Source: Strongylocentrotus droebachiensis (lineage: Eukaryota; Echinodermata; Echinoidea; Camarodonta; Strongylocentrotidae). From it: 64,000 nt of DNA. The stretch covers positions 1-64,000 of the forward strand of contig JAVYIG010009961.1 in the NCBI GenBank assembly GCA_035222895.1, given 5' to 3'. Positions 1 to 12,100 of the stretch are shown here, piece by piece. The stretch's first letter is position 1. The number at the start of each line of letters is the position of its first letter. The notes under the pieces were generated by a model. The model saw only the letters and a program-made list of their open reading frames with translations. It made no database searches and had not been told where the DNA came from. The position numbers and the translations under genes are program-made.

Positions 1-223
1 CATGTTTATTTTAGAGTACAGTATGAACTATTGTTGTGATATTCAATGAACATGTGATTACATGCTTTTTCTACCGTCTATCACATTACATGTAAATTTA
101 AAGCAGATTTCAAGACTCATAATGTAAACCGCGCTGTATTAGACCTCTGCGTTAAAGATGTATTGACCATTTATTTTCTCTGTTACTTCATTCCTTTTCT
201 GAAATTATAAACATAAATTACAG

Positions 224-407
224 GTACACGTTACAGGGTATGACGATTCACAAAGCAGACCACTTCACATGCATCTTCAAAGAGGCAGGTCGTTGGTATT
301 GCTATGATGGGCTGACTGGTGACGTAATGGAGACAGCATCTCCATTGCCAGCAAGAGGGGAAACAATAGGGTATCTTGTGTACCTGCTGGACGATGTTAC
401 ATCATGA
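224..407 (+). CDS. Terminal exon, ubiquitin-protease-like C-terminus
   Basis: A pyrimidine-poor but usable acceptor (ATTACAG) at 217-223 precedes an open stretch in phase 1 ending at TGA 405-407: 60 full codons. The peptide contains HFTCIFKEAGRWYCYDGL. A His followed after some 10-15 residues by W-Y-x-Y-D-G is the pattern of the catalytic His box near the C-terminus of C19 ubiquitin-specific-protease-like domains. Earlier exons, including any catalytic Cys, would lie left of the window. Such domains also occur in repetitive or transposon-linked genes in marine invertebrates, so host gene versus mobile-element gene is not settled. Family assignment is by motif only. Confidence 0.5.
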
Positions 408-1463
408 CGGCAATAATGAACGCGATGAATGAGTGAGGTATGATATGTTTTTGATGGGACATGTTCCCGAATTTAATAAGATATTCTTTACGAATGCATC
501 CTATACGTACTGTTCCGTGACAAATTTCATCGTATTCGTTCTTTGTATCCTACCTCCGGGCCTCTCCTTGCGAATCTAAGTCAAGCGGTAAGTTGCGATG
601 TAGCAGCAGGTTTGATTCGGCACCGTACATTGTAAAATATTGTTATCAATTATCATCTAGATAACAATCATTTTAGATTTAAGAAAATTATGTTTCTAAA
701 AAATTACAAAAACGACCATTCTACGTCACTTGGAGATAGGTAATAATTCCGACTGCAATGTAACCGTGACATGAAATGATTATCATTTAACAGAGCAAAA
801 ACAATTTATGATCTTAAAATCGTTGATACTTGCATGATAGTCCGGAAGTCAAAAGCGTGAGCCAAAAAAAAATAAAACTAATCTTTCGACAGCAGTTTGT
901 ATAAGCCCAGTGCTCTAAAAAAAATAGATGTGTGGCTATACTTACCTGATAAAGGACTTTATTGGTATACAGGTCAGGTAAATCCATCGTTAAAGCCTTG
1001 TACTGGGATTGAAATATCACTCACACTTAATCTGTTTATGCACAATATTACGGGACAATAATTTAAGACTAAAGAAAACACTGATGAATTGCATTGTTCT
1101 GGGAGGATGGGGCATATTTGAAACATAGTTCGTGATAAAAGAAAGAATGGTTCGTTTATACTGGAGCTTGATATCAAAACAAAACTCTTTTTTCCTAATT
1201 AACACAGGAACCTTACTTCAATGGGCATCTTGGTTGTTTTCGTGACCAGCTTCAGCTATTTGACTATTCAATATTATAGAAGGTGTTTGTTGACAGAATC
1301 GCTCGGATTTTATTCGCTTTGCAAATGGTAGCCCAAACACGGTACCGTGTAGCCTTTTATCTTCCTCGCCTGCATTGTCATGTTCGTTCATTACATTCCC
1401 ATCATCATCCTTATTATTTTCAATGATTATTTTGATATCCTACTTTCCCTCACCTCCCTCTTA
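408..1463. other. Intergenic or 3' flank, no gene seen
   Basis: AT-rich sequence downstream of the terminal exon. Only short, non-conserved open frames occur. No canonical AATAAA lies close to the stop, so the 3' end of the upstream gene is not placed. Confidence 0.4.
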
Positions 1464-2371
1464 TACCCCCTTCACATACACGGATTATTCTTAAGAGTCC
1501 TTACGGATCGCACAAATTCACGGATCTTTCACGGATCCTTACGATTTGGCCACTTTTACGACCGGTTTAAGAGTTATTACGAGCTGTTTGCGGTTTATTA
1601 CGGATTATTACGAGTTATTACGATGTATTTACGGCAACAGTCTACGATTTGTTACAAGTTGTCACGGATAACTACGAGCAACTAACGTGTTAGTTACGAC
1701 CTGTTTACGTGTTGTTACGAGTATTTACGAATCCTTACGATTTTTAGCCAAAAAATAACAACTGAAAATAAAGTGTTCGAATTTGCAGTTTTTATACCTT
1801 TCCCCAAATCGAAAGCAGTTCGTAAGCATACGTTAAGTATACGTATCTATTCGTAAACTACTCGTAACTACACGTAAAATGCTCGTAATAACCCGTATCA
1901 ATCCGTAAAGCCATCGCAAAATGACCCGAATAAAATCGTAAACGACACGTAAGCACACACAACTATTCTTAAACTGCTCGCAATAATCCGTAAATAATCC
2001 GTAAACAAATCGTAAACTAACCGTAACGAATCGTTACAAAAATCTGTTACGAGTCATTAACGGATTCTTGCGAGCAGTTTACGGATGGGTACGTGTTGTT
2101 GCGAGCGGTTTACGGATGGTTACGGATTGTTACGAGCTATTTACGAGCTATTTACGGACAAATCAATCCGTGGACACTCGTAGGAAGATTTTTGACATGT
2201 CAAAAAATTTGCCTCTCCTTTCACGGATCCTCAAGAGTGCCTACGAGTTGTTGCGAGTTGTGACGAGTTATTTACGGATACCAGCGAGTTATTTACGGAT
2301 GCTTGCGATCGACTACGAGTTGGCGATCCGTAAGGACTCGTAAGCAAAAATCCGTGTATGTGAAGGGGGTA
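1464..2371. mobile_element. Non-autonomous PIF/Harbinger-like element full of degenerate TTACGR motifs
   Basis: Terminal inverted repeats of about 48 bp: left 1464-1512 begins TACCCCCTTCACATACACGG, and right 2323-2371 is its near-perfect complement. The element is flanked by TTA on both sides (1461-1463 and 2372-2374), the usual Harbinger target duplication. The interior is almost entirely repeats of a roughly 10-bp unit built on TTACGA/TTACGG. These run in one orientation at 1500-1740, as CGTAA at 1810-2040, then flip back at 2045-2340. There is no transposase; open frames inside are by-products of the repeat. Confidence 0.8.
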
Positions 2372-2423
2372 TTATCCCACTTTAGCGCCGAAGGCGTATC
2401 GTGCTCTGATTGTCTGACTGGAC

Positions 2424-3775
2424 TTACTTAGGGCCAGAGGCGTCGATGGGGTGGGGGTGGCAACCCCTCATCAGTGAGAGAGTTTCAAGTCCCCCGAGTG
2501 ACATGTCCAAGACTGGTATTACCTTAGCAATGTTCATTTTGCTTCGTACTATGCCATCTACTAAAGACATATCAAATACAAATGTCAACGGAGAGACTAT
2601 TTCATGGATATTAGTTTTGAGGAGATAATTTGAAATAACATAACCAGAACCTTTGTTTACATTTAAGTTATTCACGATATCAATAATCTCTGTTTCATGT
2701 ACAGGTACAACAAATAATGATTGAGGATTTGAATTTCTTAGGAACGAGTGGAAACAGTTATTTGTAGCAGGGATGTTACTGGCAAGGCCTGGCCCTAAAT
2801 TCACACCGAAAAGTTGAATGCCTCTGCTTTGCCGAGAGGGTCTTTTATTTCGGTTCCGTTGTAGACGATCTTACTTAATTCGAATTGTTTCTTTTCACCT
2901 TTTCTGAGAACATTATTGATAATGTTCCAGGTTGAATTTATGTCTTTTTATGTGTGGTGAATTGGGTACAGTAATAATTCTGTTTTGCCCTATGTATTAC
3001 AGATGTCAAGGTATTACAATTGGAAGTATTTTTTAGTTTAGATTCATGTGTTTTTGTTTATTTATATTTGTAAAATACTATTTTTCCGGTTAATCGATCT
3101 AAGTATAGACTTAGTGATTCAGGAGGATTCAGGTACTTTTTTTATAACTCGACTTGGAAGGTGATTTCAATGGAATATAGATATCACATAAAGTCATAAT
3201 TATATAAACTAGCTTGTTACAACCATCATTAGCATCATTATTGTCAAGAATTACAGACCAGTCAGTGATTATCAGACTTGCTTTGAGTCTATAGCTAAAT
3301 TATCTTCTGACATATCACGTGAACCCAATATGTTATTCTGAATATCAGGCTTGACTATGTTAGAAATATGGGGTACATGACTTTGTAAACACTGGGAAGT
3401 GATCTGATATGTAAGAAACTATAATGCCTCGTTCCTATAGGAAATATTGGAGAACACATTATCAACAAGTGTTGATGCATTATCAGAAGTTTAAGTTGGT
3501 TTTGTTATACTTTTGTTATACTTGGGAAAAGTGATTTTGAAGTCAAGATATCCAAGAAATCTCGACTGTATGGTTTTTCCATATGATTGAATAGGTTGAA
3601 ATCATAATCGCCCATTATCATGTATGTTTTTCATTGAAGGACGGTTATGTTAATATGGATTGTAATGTATCAATAAACTCAGTATGATTTGAGTTTGGTG
3701 GGCTTTTAGATTTCGCCGACAGTTATGTTTTTCCCCTGTGGTACATTGATTTCAATAACAAATGCTTTCGATAGC
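2424..3775 (-). pseudogene. Decayed CR1/Jockey-group LINE fragment (EN and RT pieces)
   Basis: On the minus strand, 3775 to about 3350 encodes a broken endonuclease: the GDFN-type box survives as GDYDFN, and the region ends with a worn D-I-S-D-H-F-type segment. The stretch 2804-2424 stays open and reads as the start of reverse transcriptase, with a GIVRSKMNIAKVIPV motif matching the usual GIVP-x-x-L-K-x-AKVIPVFK. The YADD box and everything downstream are missing, and stops separate the pieces. The endonuclease part is paralogous to 5644-6014. Confidence 0.65.
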
Positions 3776-4149
3776 GTCAAAAGGGAGTAAAATCTTCATC
3801 AACGAAGACCTAAGATGGGTCGCCAATCATTGATATACTAGCTTGTAAGTGTGAAGCGATCTCGTGGACATGGTCTCGTGACGGGCGAATATTTGCACAG
3901 ACTGAAAATGGTGAGGAAAAGTGAATAATCCTGATCGGAGGCATGAGCGACATCGAACGCCTTGGATAGGAAGAATTGAAAATGCGATCACGTAAGAGAC
4001 TTATGCTATAGAATAACGATGCCGATAAAGTATCAATGTATTATTTGTGAGAAACCAGTGAAAAGTAATCCAAATGCATTACTATGTCTCTGATGTTCAC
4101 ATTGGTGTCACCTTATAGTTGTACCCATCCATACTTCTGATTCCATATT
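3776..4149. other. No recognised content
   Basis: AT-rich sequence between LINE remnants and a tandem repeat. No supported exon or repeat. Confidence 0.3.
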
Positions 4150-4370
4150 ACTTTCTAATAAGCGACCAGTTTCCCAATGAAAAGTGCCCCCATTAAAAAG
4201 GAGCCCTTCCCCTTCTCATAAATGCCCCTTTTCATCTCTGGTAAATGACTCTTTTCAGGTAAGAGAATTTACTCCTTTTCACTTCAGATAAGTGCCCCCT
4301 TCACCTCCGATAAATGCCCCTTTAAAATCTGATCGGTGCCCATTTTCTTTCAACAAATGCACATTTTCCT
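4150..4370. repeat. Degenerate tandem repeat, unit about 22-25 bp (ATAAGTGCCCCTTTTCA)
   Basis: Around eight to nine imperfect copies of a motif like ATAAATGCCCCTTTTCAYCT lie head to tail. Unit length drifts and copies have many substitutions. No coding signal. Confidence 0.6.
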
Positions 4371-5009
4371 TTAAAGCTTATCTGTACTAGTTTATAAGAG
4401 GGATTGATTACCCTGCAAGGACCTGGACAGGTGGCTATCTCATCAACTCAGCTCTCAATTAACATAAGAAAGAGAGGATCATGAGGGACCAATGGTCACC
4501 AATTAGGCATTGTTTTATATATAGAGGGAGCGAGAGAGAGAGAGAAAGAAATTGAAGGAAGGGAAAGGGAAAGAGGAGAGAAAGGGAAAGAAAAAAGGGC
4601 GGAGGGGGAGCCAATGACAAATACCAAATAAAAAGCAACAAGCAAACAAATGAACAAATGAATAAATAAATCAGAAAATAAAACGAGATCGGTAAGATGA
4701 CCTCAACTTATCACCTTATAAATCAATCATGATACCCCCCTCTTCTATCTTTCACTCTCTATCACCGTTTTCAATCTTATCCCCTCTTTCTAATTTACCT
4801 CTCTTCCTTCCTTCCTTTCTTTCCTTTTCTTTTTCATTTGTCCTTTATATTGTCCTATTGTCTTTTGTTTTCTTCTAATGTTTCTCCCTGTCTTTGTCTC
4901 TGTCTTCCTCTGATCTGTCTCTCTAGCTCTATCTCTCTCTCTCTTCCTCTCTCTCTCTCCAGTCCTTGTGGATCTCTTATGGGGAGAGGGGCTGTCTCGG
5001 CTTCTTGTT
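4371..5009. repeat. Low-complexity purine then pyrimidine tracts
   Basis: GA-rich tract near 4525-4600 and CT-rich tracts near 4735-4965. Open frames here are low-complexity artefacts. Confidence 0.6.
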
Positions 5010-5626
5010 CAGGTACCCTTTTCCATTTTCGGAATTACGAATCCTATTCATTTTCAGAATTACGAACCTTATTTCATTTTCGGAATTATGAACCATTTTC
5101 CATTTTCGGAAATACGAACCCTATTTCATTTTCGGAATTACGAACCCTTTTTCACTTTCGGAATTATGAACCCGATTTAATTTTCGGAATTATGAACCCT
5201 TTTTCATTTTCGGAAATATGAACCTTCGGATAAATGAACCTTCGGAATAAAGAACCTTCGGAATAAAGAACCTTCGAAATATAGAAGGAGGCGCGATAGC
5301 TCATTCAGTAGGACAGTGGTCTCGTAATCCGGATTCGAAACCAAGGTGATGCGCTAGTGCCCTTTGGTAAGGCATTAATCCTCATTACCATGTCCCTCGG
5401 AGAGGACCTAAAGCCGTCGGCCGTCTGGTTGCTTACTTACAAGCATTAATGCTTTCTTAGCAGTCAGGTCGAACCTTCGAAATAATGCAACAAAATGTTC
5501 GGAATTACGAACCCTTTTTCATTTCGGGAATTATGAACCCCCAGGCATAGGAAATTTATGATTCGGAAATATGAACCTTCGGAAAAACGAACCTTCGGAA
5601 AAATGAACTTTAGGAAAAACGAGTGC
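5010..5626. repeat. Tandem array of a 24-25 bp unit (TTTCGGAATTACGAACCC)
   Basis: About seven copies of a unit around TTTTCGGAATTATGAACCC span 5015-5225. They shift to a shorter 12-16 bp form (GAACCTTCGGAATAAA) up to 5281 and resume at 5471-5620 after a SINE insertion. A run of 17 C follows near 5627. Confidence 0.8.
5282..5470 (+). mobile_element. tRNA-derived SINE (sea-urchin SURF1-like)
   Basis: Begins GGAGGCGCGATAGCTCATTC, a box-A-like tRNA head, with a box-B-like GGATTCGAAACC at about 5330-5342. A tRNA-unrelated body follows (CTAGTGCCCTTTGGTAAGGC). The 14-bp sequence GAACCTTCGAAATA occurs at 5268-5281 and 5471-5484, consistent with a target-site duplication. Because the host sequence is itself a tandem repeat of this motif, the duplication is suggestive rather than proof. 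The SURF1 name is from memory of the family's consensus. Confidence 0.75.
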
Positions 5627-5643
5627 CCCCCCCCCCCCCCCCA

Positions 5644-6014
5644 TGTAAACACTAGGAAAGGATATGATATGTCGGAAACTATAATGCCTCGATCCATACA
5701 ATTGGAAATATTAGAGAACACATTATCAATATTAAAGTGTCGATGCATTATCAGAAATTTGTGTTGGTTTAGTTAATACATGTACTTGGGAAAGTGGTTT
5801 TGAAGTCATGATATCCAAGAAATCTCGACATATAGTTTGTCATTATAAATAAATAGGTTAAGATTAAAATCGCCCATCATCATATAATGTTTATCATTAA
5901 AGGGCGGTGATGTTAACATAGATTGTAATGCATCAATACAATCAGCATAATTTGAGTTTGGTGGCTTTTATATTTCGCTGACAATTATGTTTTTCCCCTG
6001 TGGTACATTGATTT
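5644..6014 (-). pseudogene. LINE endonuclease fragment, inverted copy
   Basis: Read on the minus strand from 6014 this gives VPQGKNII, then KPPNSN (the RPPNS box), MMMGDFNLNLF (the GDFN box, near 5868) and GIIVSDISYPFLVF (the SDISDHF box, near 5650-5680). That is the normal order of an APE-type LINE endonuclease of the CR1/Jockey group. A stop and a frame break are present, and the 3' side ends in a poly-C run at 5627-5643. Confidence 0.7.
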
Positions 6015-6174
6015 CCGACATATCAGATCCTTTCCTAGTGTAAAATTCATTCTTTTTGCTGATTACACAAATATCCTTGAAAAAATCTATGATTTATGTC
6101 AATTTCTTAATGCGGAGTTATGCCATGTTTCACAGTGGTTTAATTGTTATAAGTTATCTCTTAACACTTCCAAT
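6015..6174 (+). pseudogene. LINE fragment, plus strand: EN tail joined to RT YADD region
   Basis: 6015-6040 reads SDISDPFLV, the end of the endonuclease, on the plus strand. From 6043 the sequence encodes KFILFADYTN (the YADD box with D changed to Y), then ELCHVSQWFN and YKLSLN, the post-YADD reverse-transcriptase motif. Everything between endonuclease and YADD is deleted. The last recognisable LINE base is about 6174, where the first satellite monomer begins. Confidence 0.65.
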
Positions 6175-9100
6175 ATATGCATGTGTATGGAATAATTATT
6201 TCTTAAAGAGAGACATGTATCTTTTTAAATAAGATATGTCACTTATCCCCTTTTGACTGGGATAAAAGTCATATCAAAATGTTTCTTGTATTCATATCTA
6301 TCAGACACTAGATGATGGTCCCGGTCAATAGGGGATGGGTACCTTAAAAAAGGCACATAATAATTATATATCCGATATTATGCATGTGTATGGAATAATT
6401 ATATTTGAAAGAGAGACATGTATCTTTTTTGCTAAGATATGTGACTTATCCCCTTTTGACCGGGATAAAAGTCATATAAATATGTTTGCTGTATTCATAT
6501 CTATCAGACAACAGATGATGGTCCCGGTCAATAGGGGATGGGTACCTACAAAATGTCCCCGTTATCCGATATATGCATGTGTATGGAATAATTATATTTT
6601 AAAGAGAGACCGGTATCTTTATTGATAATATGTGACTTATCCCCTTTTGACCGGGATAAAAGTCATATCAAAATGATTGTTGTATTCATATCTATCAGAC
6701 AACAGATGATGGTCCTGGTCAATAGGGGATGGGTACCTAAAAAAAGGCCCCGTTATCCGATATATGCATGTGTATGGAATAATTATTTCTTAAAGAGAGA
6801 CATGTATTTTTGATGCTAAGATATGTGACTTATCCCCTTTTGACCGGGATAAAAGTCATATAAATATGTTTGCTGTATTCATATCTATCAGACAACAGAT
6901 GATGGTCCCGGTCAATAGGGGATGGGTACCTACAAAATGTCCCCGTTATCCGATATATGCATGTGTATGGAATAATTATATTTTAAAGAGAGACCGGTAT
7001 CTTTATTGATAATATGTGACTTATCCCCTTTTGACCGGGATAAAAGTCATATCAAAATGATTGTTGTATTCATATCTATCAGACAACAGATGATGGTCCT
7101 GGTCAATAGGGGATGGGTACCTAAAAAAAGGCCCCGTTATCCGATATATGCATGTGTATGGAATAATTATTTCTTAAAGAGAGACATGTATTTTTGATGC
7201 TAAGATATGTGACTTATCCCCTTTTGACCGGGATAAAAGTCATATAAATATGTTTGCTGTATTCATATCTATCAGACAACAGATGATGGTCCCGGTCAAT
7301 AGGGGATGGGTACCTGAAATAGGTCCATATATCCGATATATGCATGTGTATGGAATAATTATATTTTAAAGAGAGACATGTATCTTTTTTGATAAGATGT
7401 GACTTATCTCCTTTTAAACGGGATAAAAGTCATATCAAATTGTTTTTATATTCATATCTATCAGACAACAGATGATGGTCCTGGTCAATAGGGGATGGGT
7501 ACCTAAAAAAAGGCCACGTTATCCGATATATGCATGTGTATGGAATAATTATTTCTTAAAGAGAGACATGTATTTTTGATGCTAAGATATGTGACTTATC
7601 CCCTTTTGACCGGGATAAAAGTCATTTAAATATGTTTGCTGTATTCATATCTATCAGACAACAGATGATGGTCCCGGTCAATAGGGGATGGGTACCTAAA
7701 AAAAATGCCCATATATCCGATATGTGCATGTGTATGGAATAATTATTTCTTAAAGACAGACCGGTATCTTTATTGATGATATGTGACTTATCCCCTTTTG
7801 ACCGGGATAAAAGTCATATCAAAATGATTGTTGTATTCATATCTATCAGACAACAGATGATGGTCCTGGTCAATAGGGGATGGGTACCTAAAAAAGGCCC
7901 CGTTATCCGATATATGCATGTGTATGGAATAATTATATTTTAAAGAGAGACATGTATCTTTTTTGCTAAGATATGTAACTTATCCCCTTTTGACCGGGAT
8001 AAAAGTCATATCAAAATGTTTCTTGTTTTCATTTATATCAGACAACAGATGATGGTCCCGGTCAATAGGGGATGGGTACCTACAAAATGTCCCCGTTATC
8101 CGATATATGCATGTGTATGGAATAATTATATTTTAAAGAGAGACATGTATCTTTTTTGATAAGATGTGACTTATCTCCTTTTAAACGGGATAAAAGTCAT
8201 ATCAAATTGTTTTTATATTCATATCTATCAGACAACAGATGATGGTCCTGGTCAATAGGGGATGGGTACCTAAAAAAAGGCCCCGTTATCCGATATATGC
8301 ATGTGTATGGAATAATTATTTCTTAAAGAGAGACATGTATTTTTGATGCTAAGATATGTGACTTATCCCCTTTTGACCGGGATAAAAGTCATATAAATAT
8401 GTTTGCTGTATTCATATCTATCAGACAAGAGATGATGGTCCCGGTCAATAGGGGATGGGTACCTAAAAAAAGGCCCCGTTATCCGATATATGCATGTGTA
8501 TGGAATAATTATTTCTTAAAGAGAGACATGTATTTTTGATGCTAAGATATGTGACTTATCCCCTTTTGACCGGGATAAAAGTCATATAAATATGTTTGCT
8601 GTATTCATATCTATCAGACAAGAGATGATGGTCCCGGTCAATAGGGGATGGGTACCTAAAAAAAATGCCCATATATCCGATATATGCATGTGTATGGAAT
8701 AATTATATTTTAAAGAGAGACATGTATCTTTTTTGATAAGATGTGACTTATCCCCTTTTGACCGGGATAAAAGTCATATCAAAATGTTTGTTGTATTCAT
8801 ATCTATCAGACAACAGATGATGGTCCTGGTCAATAGGGGATGGGTACCTAAAAAAGGGCCCCGTTATCCGATATATGCATGTGTATTGAATAATTATTTC
8901 TTAAAGAGAGACATGTATTTTTGATGCTAAGATATGTGACTTATCCCCTTTTGACCGGGATAAAAGTCATATAAATATGTTTGCTGTATTCATATCTATC
9001 AGACAACAGATGATGGTCCCGGTCAATAGGGGATGGGTACCTACAAAATGTCCCCGTTATCCGATATATGCATGTGTATGGAATAATTATATTTTAAAGA

Positions 9101-12100
9101 GAGACATGTATCTTTTTTGATAAGATGTGACTTATCTCCTTTTAAACGGGATAAAAGTCATATCAAATTGTTTTTATATTCATATCTATCAGACAACAGA
9201 TGATGGTCCTGGTCAATAGGGGATGGGTACCTAAAAAAAGGGCCCGTTATCCGATATATGCATGTGTATGGAATAATTATTTCTTAAAGAGAGACATGTA
9301 TTTTTGATGCTAAGATATGTGACTTATCCCCTTTTGACCGGGATAAAAGTCATATAAATATGTTTGCTGTATTCATATCTATCAGACAAGAGATGATGGT
9401 CCCGGTCAATAGGGGATGGGTACCTAAAAAAAATGCCCATATATCCGATATATGCATTTGTATGGAATAATTATATTTTAAAAGAGAGACATGTATCTTT
9501 TTAAATAAGATATTTGACTTATCCCCTTTTGACCGGGATAAAAGTCATATCAAAATGTTTGTTGCATTCATATCTATCAGACAACAGATGATGGTCCCGG
9601 TCAATAGGGGATGGGTATCTAAAAAAGGCCCATATATCCGATATATGCATATGTATGGAATTATGATGTGCTACAGATACCTGTATCTTAATTGGATAAG
9701 ATGTGACTTATCCCCTTTTGACCGGGATAAAAGTCATATCAAAATGTTTGTTGCATTCATATCTATCAGACAACAGATGATGGTCCCGGTCAATAGGGGA
9801 TGGGTACCTAAAATAGGCCGATATATCCGATATATGCATTTGTATGGAATAATTATATTTTAAAAGAGAGACATGTATCTTTTTAAATAAGATATGTGAC
9901 TTATCCCCTTTTGACCGGGATAAAAGTCATATCAAAATGTTTGTTGTATTCATATCTATCAGACAACAGATGATGGTCCCGGTCAATAGGGGATGAGTTT
10001 CTAATAAAGGCCCATATATCCGATATATGCATGTGTATGGAATTATGATGTGCTACAGATACCTGTATCTTTAATTGGATAAGATATGTGACTTATCCCC
10101 TTTTGACCGGGATAAAAGTCATATCAAAATGTTTGTTGCATTCATATCTATCAGACAACAGATGATGGTCCCGGTCAATAGGGGATGGGTATCTAAAAAA
10201 GGCCCATATATCCGATATATGCATGTGTATGGAATTATGATGTGCTACAGATACCTGTATCTTTAATTGGATAAGATATGTGACTTATCCCCTTTTGACC
10301 GGGATAAAAGTCATATCAAAATGTTTGTTGCATTCATATCTATCAGACAACAGATGATGGTCCCGGTCAATAGGGGATGGGTATCTAAAAAAGGCCCATA
10401 TATCCGATATATGCATTTGTATGGAATAATTATATTTTAAAAGAGAGACATGTATCTTTTTAAATAAGATTTGTGACTTATCCCCTTTTGACCGGGATAA
10501 AAGTCATATCAAAATGTTTGTTGCATTCATATCTATCAGACGACAGATGATGGTCCCGGTCAATAGGGGATGGGTACCTAAAATAGGCCCATATATCCGA
10601 TATATGCATTTGTATGGAATAATTATATTTTAAAAGAGAGACATGTATCTTTTTTGATAAGATGCGACTGATCCCCTTTTGACCGGGATAAAAGTCATAT
10701 AAATATGTTTGTTGTATTCATATCTATCAGACAACAGATGATGGTCCCGGTCAATAGGGGATGGGTATCTAAAAAAAGGCCCATATATCCGATATATGCA
10801 TTTGTATGGAATAATTATATTTTAAAAGAGAGACATGTATCTTTTTAAATAAGATATGTGACTTATCCCCTTTTGACCGGGATAAAAGTCATATCAAAAT
10901 GTTTGTTGTATTCATATCTATCAGACAACAGATGATGGTCCCGGTCAATAGGGGATGAGTTTCTAATAAAGGCCCATATATCCGATATATGCATGTGTAT
11001 GGAATTATGATGTGCTACAGATACCTGTATCTTTAATTGGATAAGATATGTGACTTATCCCCTTTTGACCGGGATAAAAGTCATATCAAAATGTTTGTTG
11101 CATTCATATCTATCAGACAACAGATGATGGTCCCGGTCAATAGGGGATGGGTACCTTAAAAAAGGCACATAATAATTATATATCCGATATTATGCATGTG
11201 TATGGAATAATTATATTTGAAAGAGAGACATGTATCTTTTTTGCTAAGATATGTGACTTATCCCCTTTTGACCGGGATAAAAGTCATATAAATATGTTTG
11301 CTGTATTCATATCTATCAGACAACAGATGATGGTCCCGGTCAATAGGGGATGGGTACCTACAAAATGTCCCCGTTATCCGATATATGCATGTGTATGGAA
11401 TAATTATATTTTAAAGAGAGACCGGTATCTTTATTGATAATATGTGACTTATCCCCTTTTGACCGGGATAAAAGTCATATCAAAATGATTGTTGTATTCA
11501 TATCTATCAGACAACAGATGATGGTCCTGGTCAATAGGGGATGGGTACCTAAAAAAAGGCCCCGTTATCCGATATATGCATGTGTATGGAATAATTATTT
11601 CTTAAAGAGAGACATGTATTTTTGATGCTAAGATATGTGACTTATCCCCTTTTGACCGGGATAAAAGTCATATAAATATGTTTGCTGTATTCATATCTAT
11701 CAGACAACAGATGATGGTCCCGGTCAATAGGGGATGGGTACCTACAAAATGTCCCCGTTATCCGATATATGCATGTGTATGGAATAATTATATTTTAAAG
11801 AGAGACATGTATCTTTTTTGATAAGATGTGACTTATCTCCTTTTAAACGGGATAAAAGTCATATCAAATTGTTTTTATATTCATATCTATCAGACAACAG
11901 ATGATGGTCCTGGTCAATAGGGGATGGGTACCTAAAAAAAGGCCCCGTTATCCGATATATGCATGTGTATGGAATAATTATTTCTTAAAGAGAGACATGT
12001 ATTTTTGATGCTAAGATATGTGACTTATCCCCTTTTGACCGGGATAAAAGTCATATAAATATGTTTGCTGTATTCATATCTATCAGACAAGAGATGATGG

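Noticed and set aside
2068..2343. 91-codon Tyr/Leu-rich ORF
   Set aside because: Reading of TTACGA-type repeats within a non-autonomous element.
5285..5345. Functional tRNA gene
   Set aside because: Box A/B-like motifs are present, but the anticodon arm and acceptor stem do not fold properly, and the sequence continues into a SINE body.
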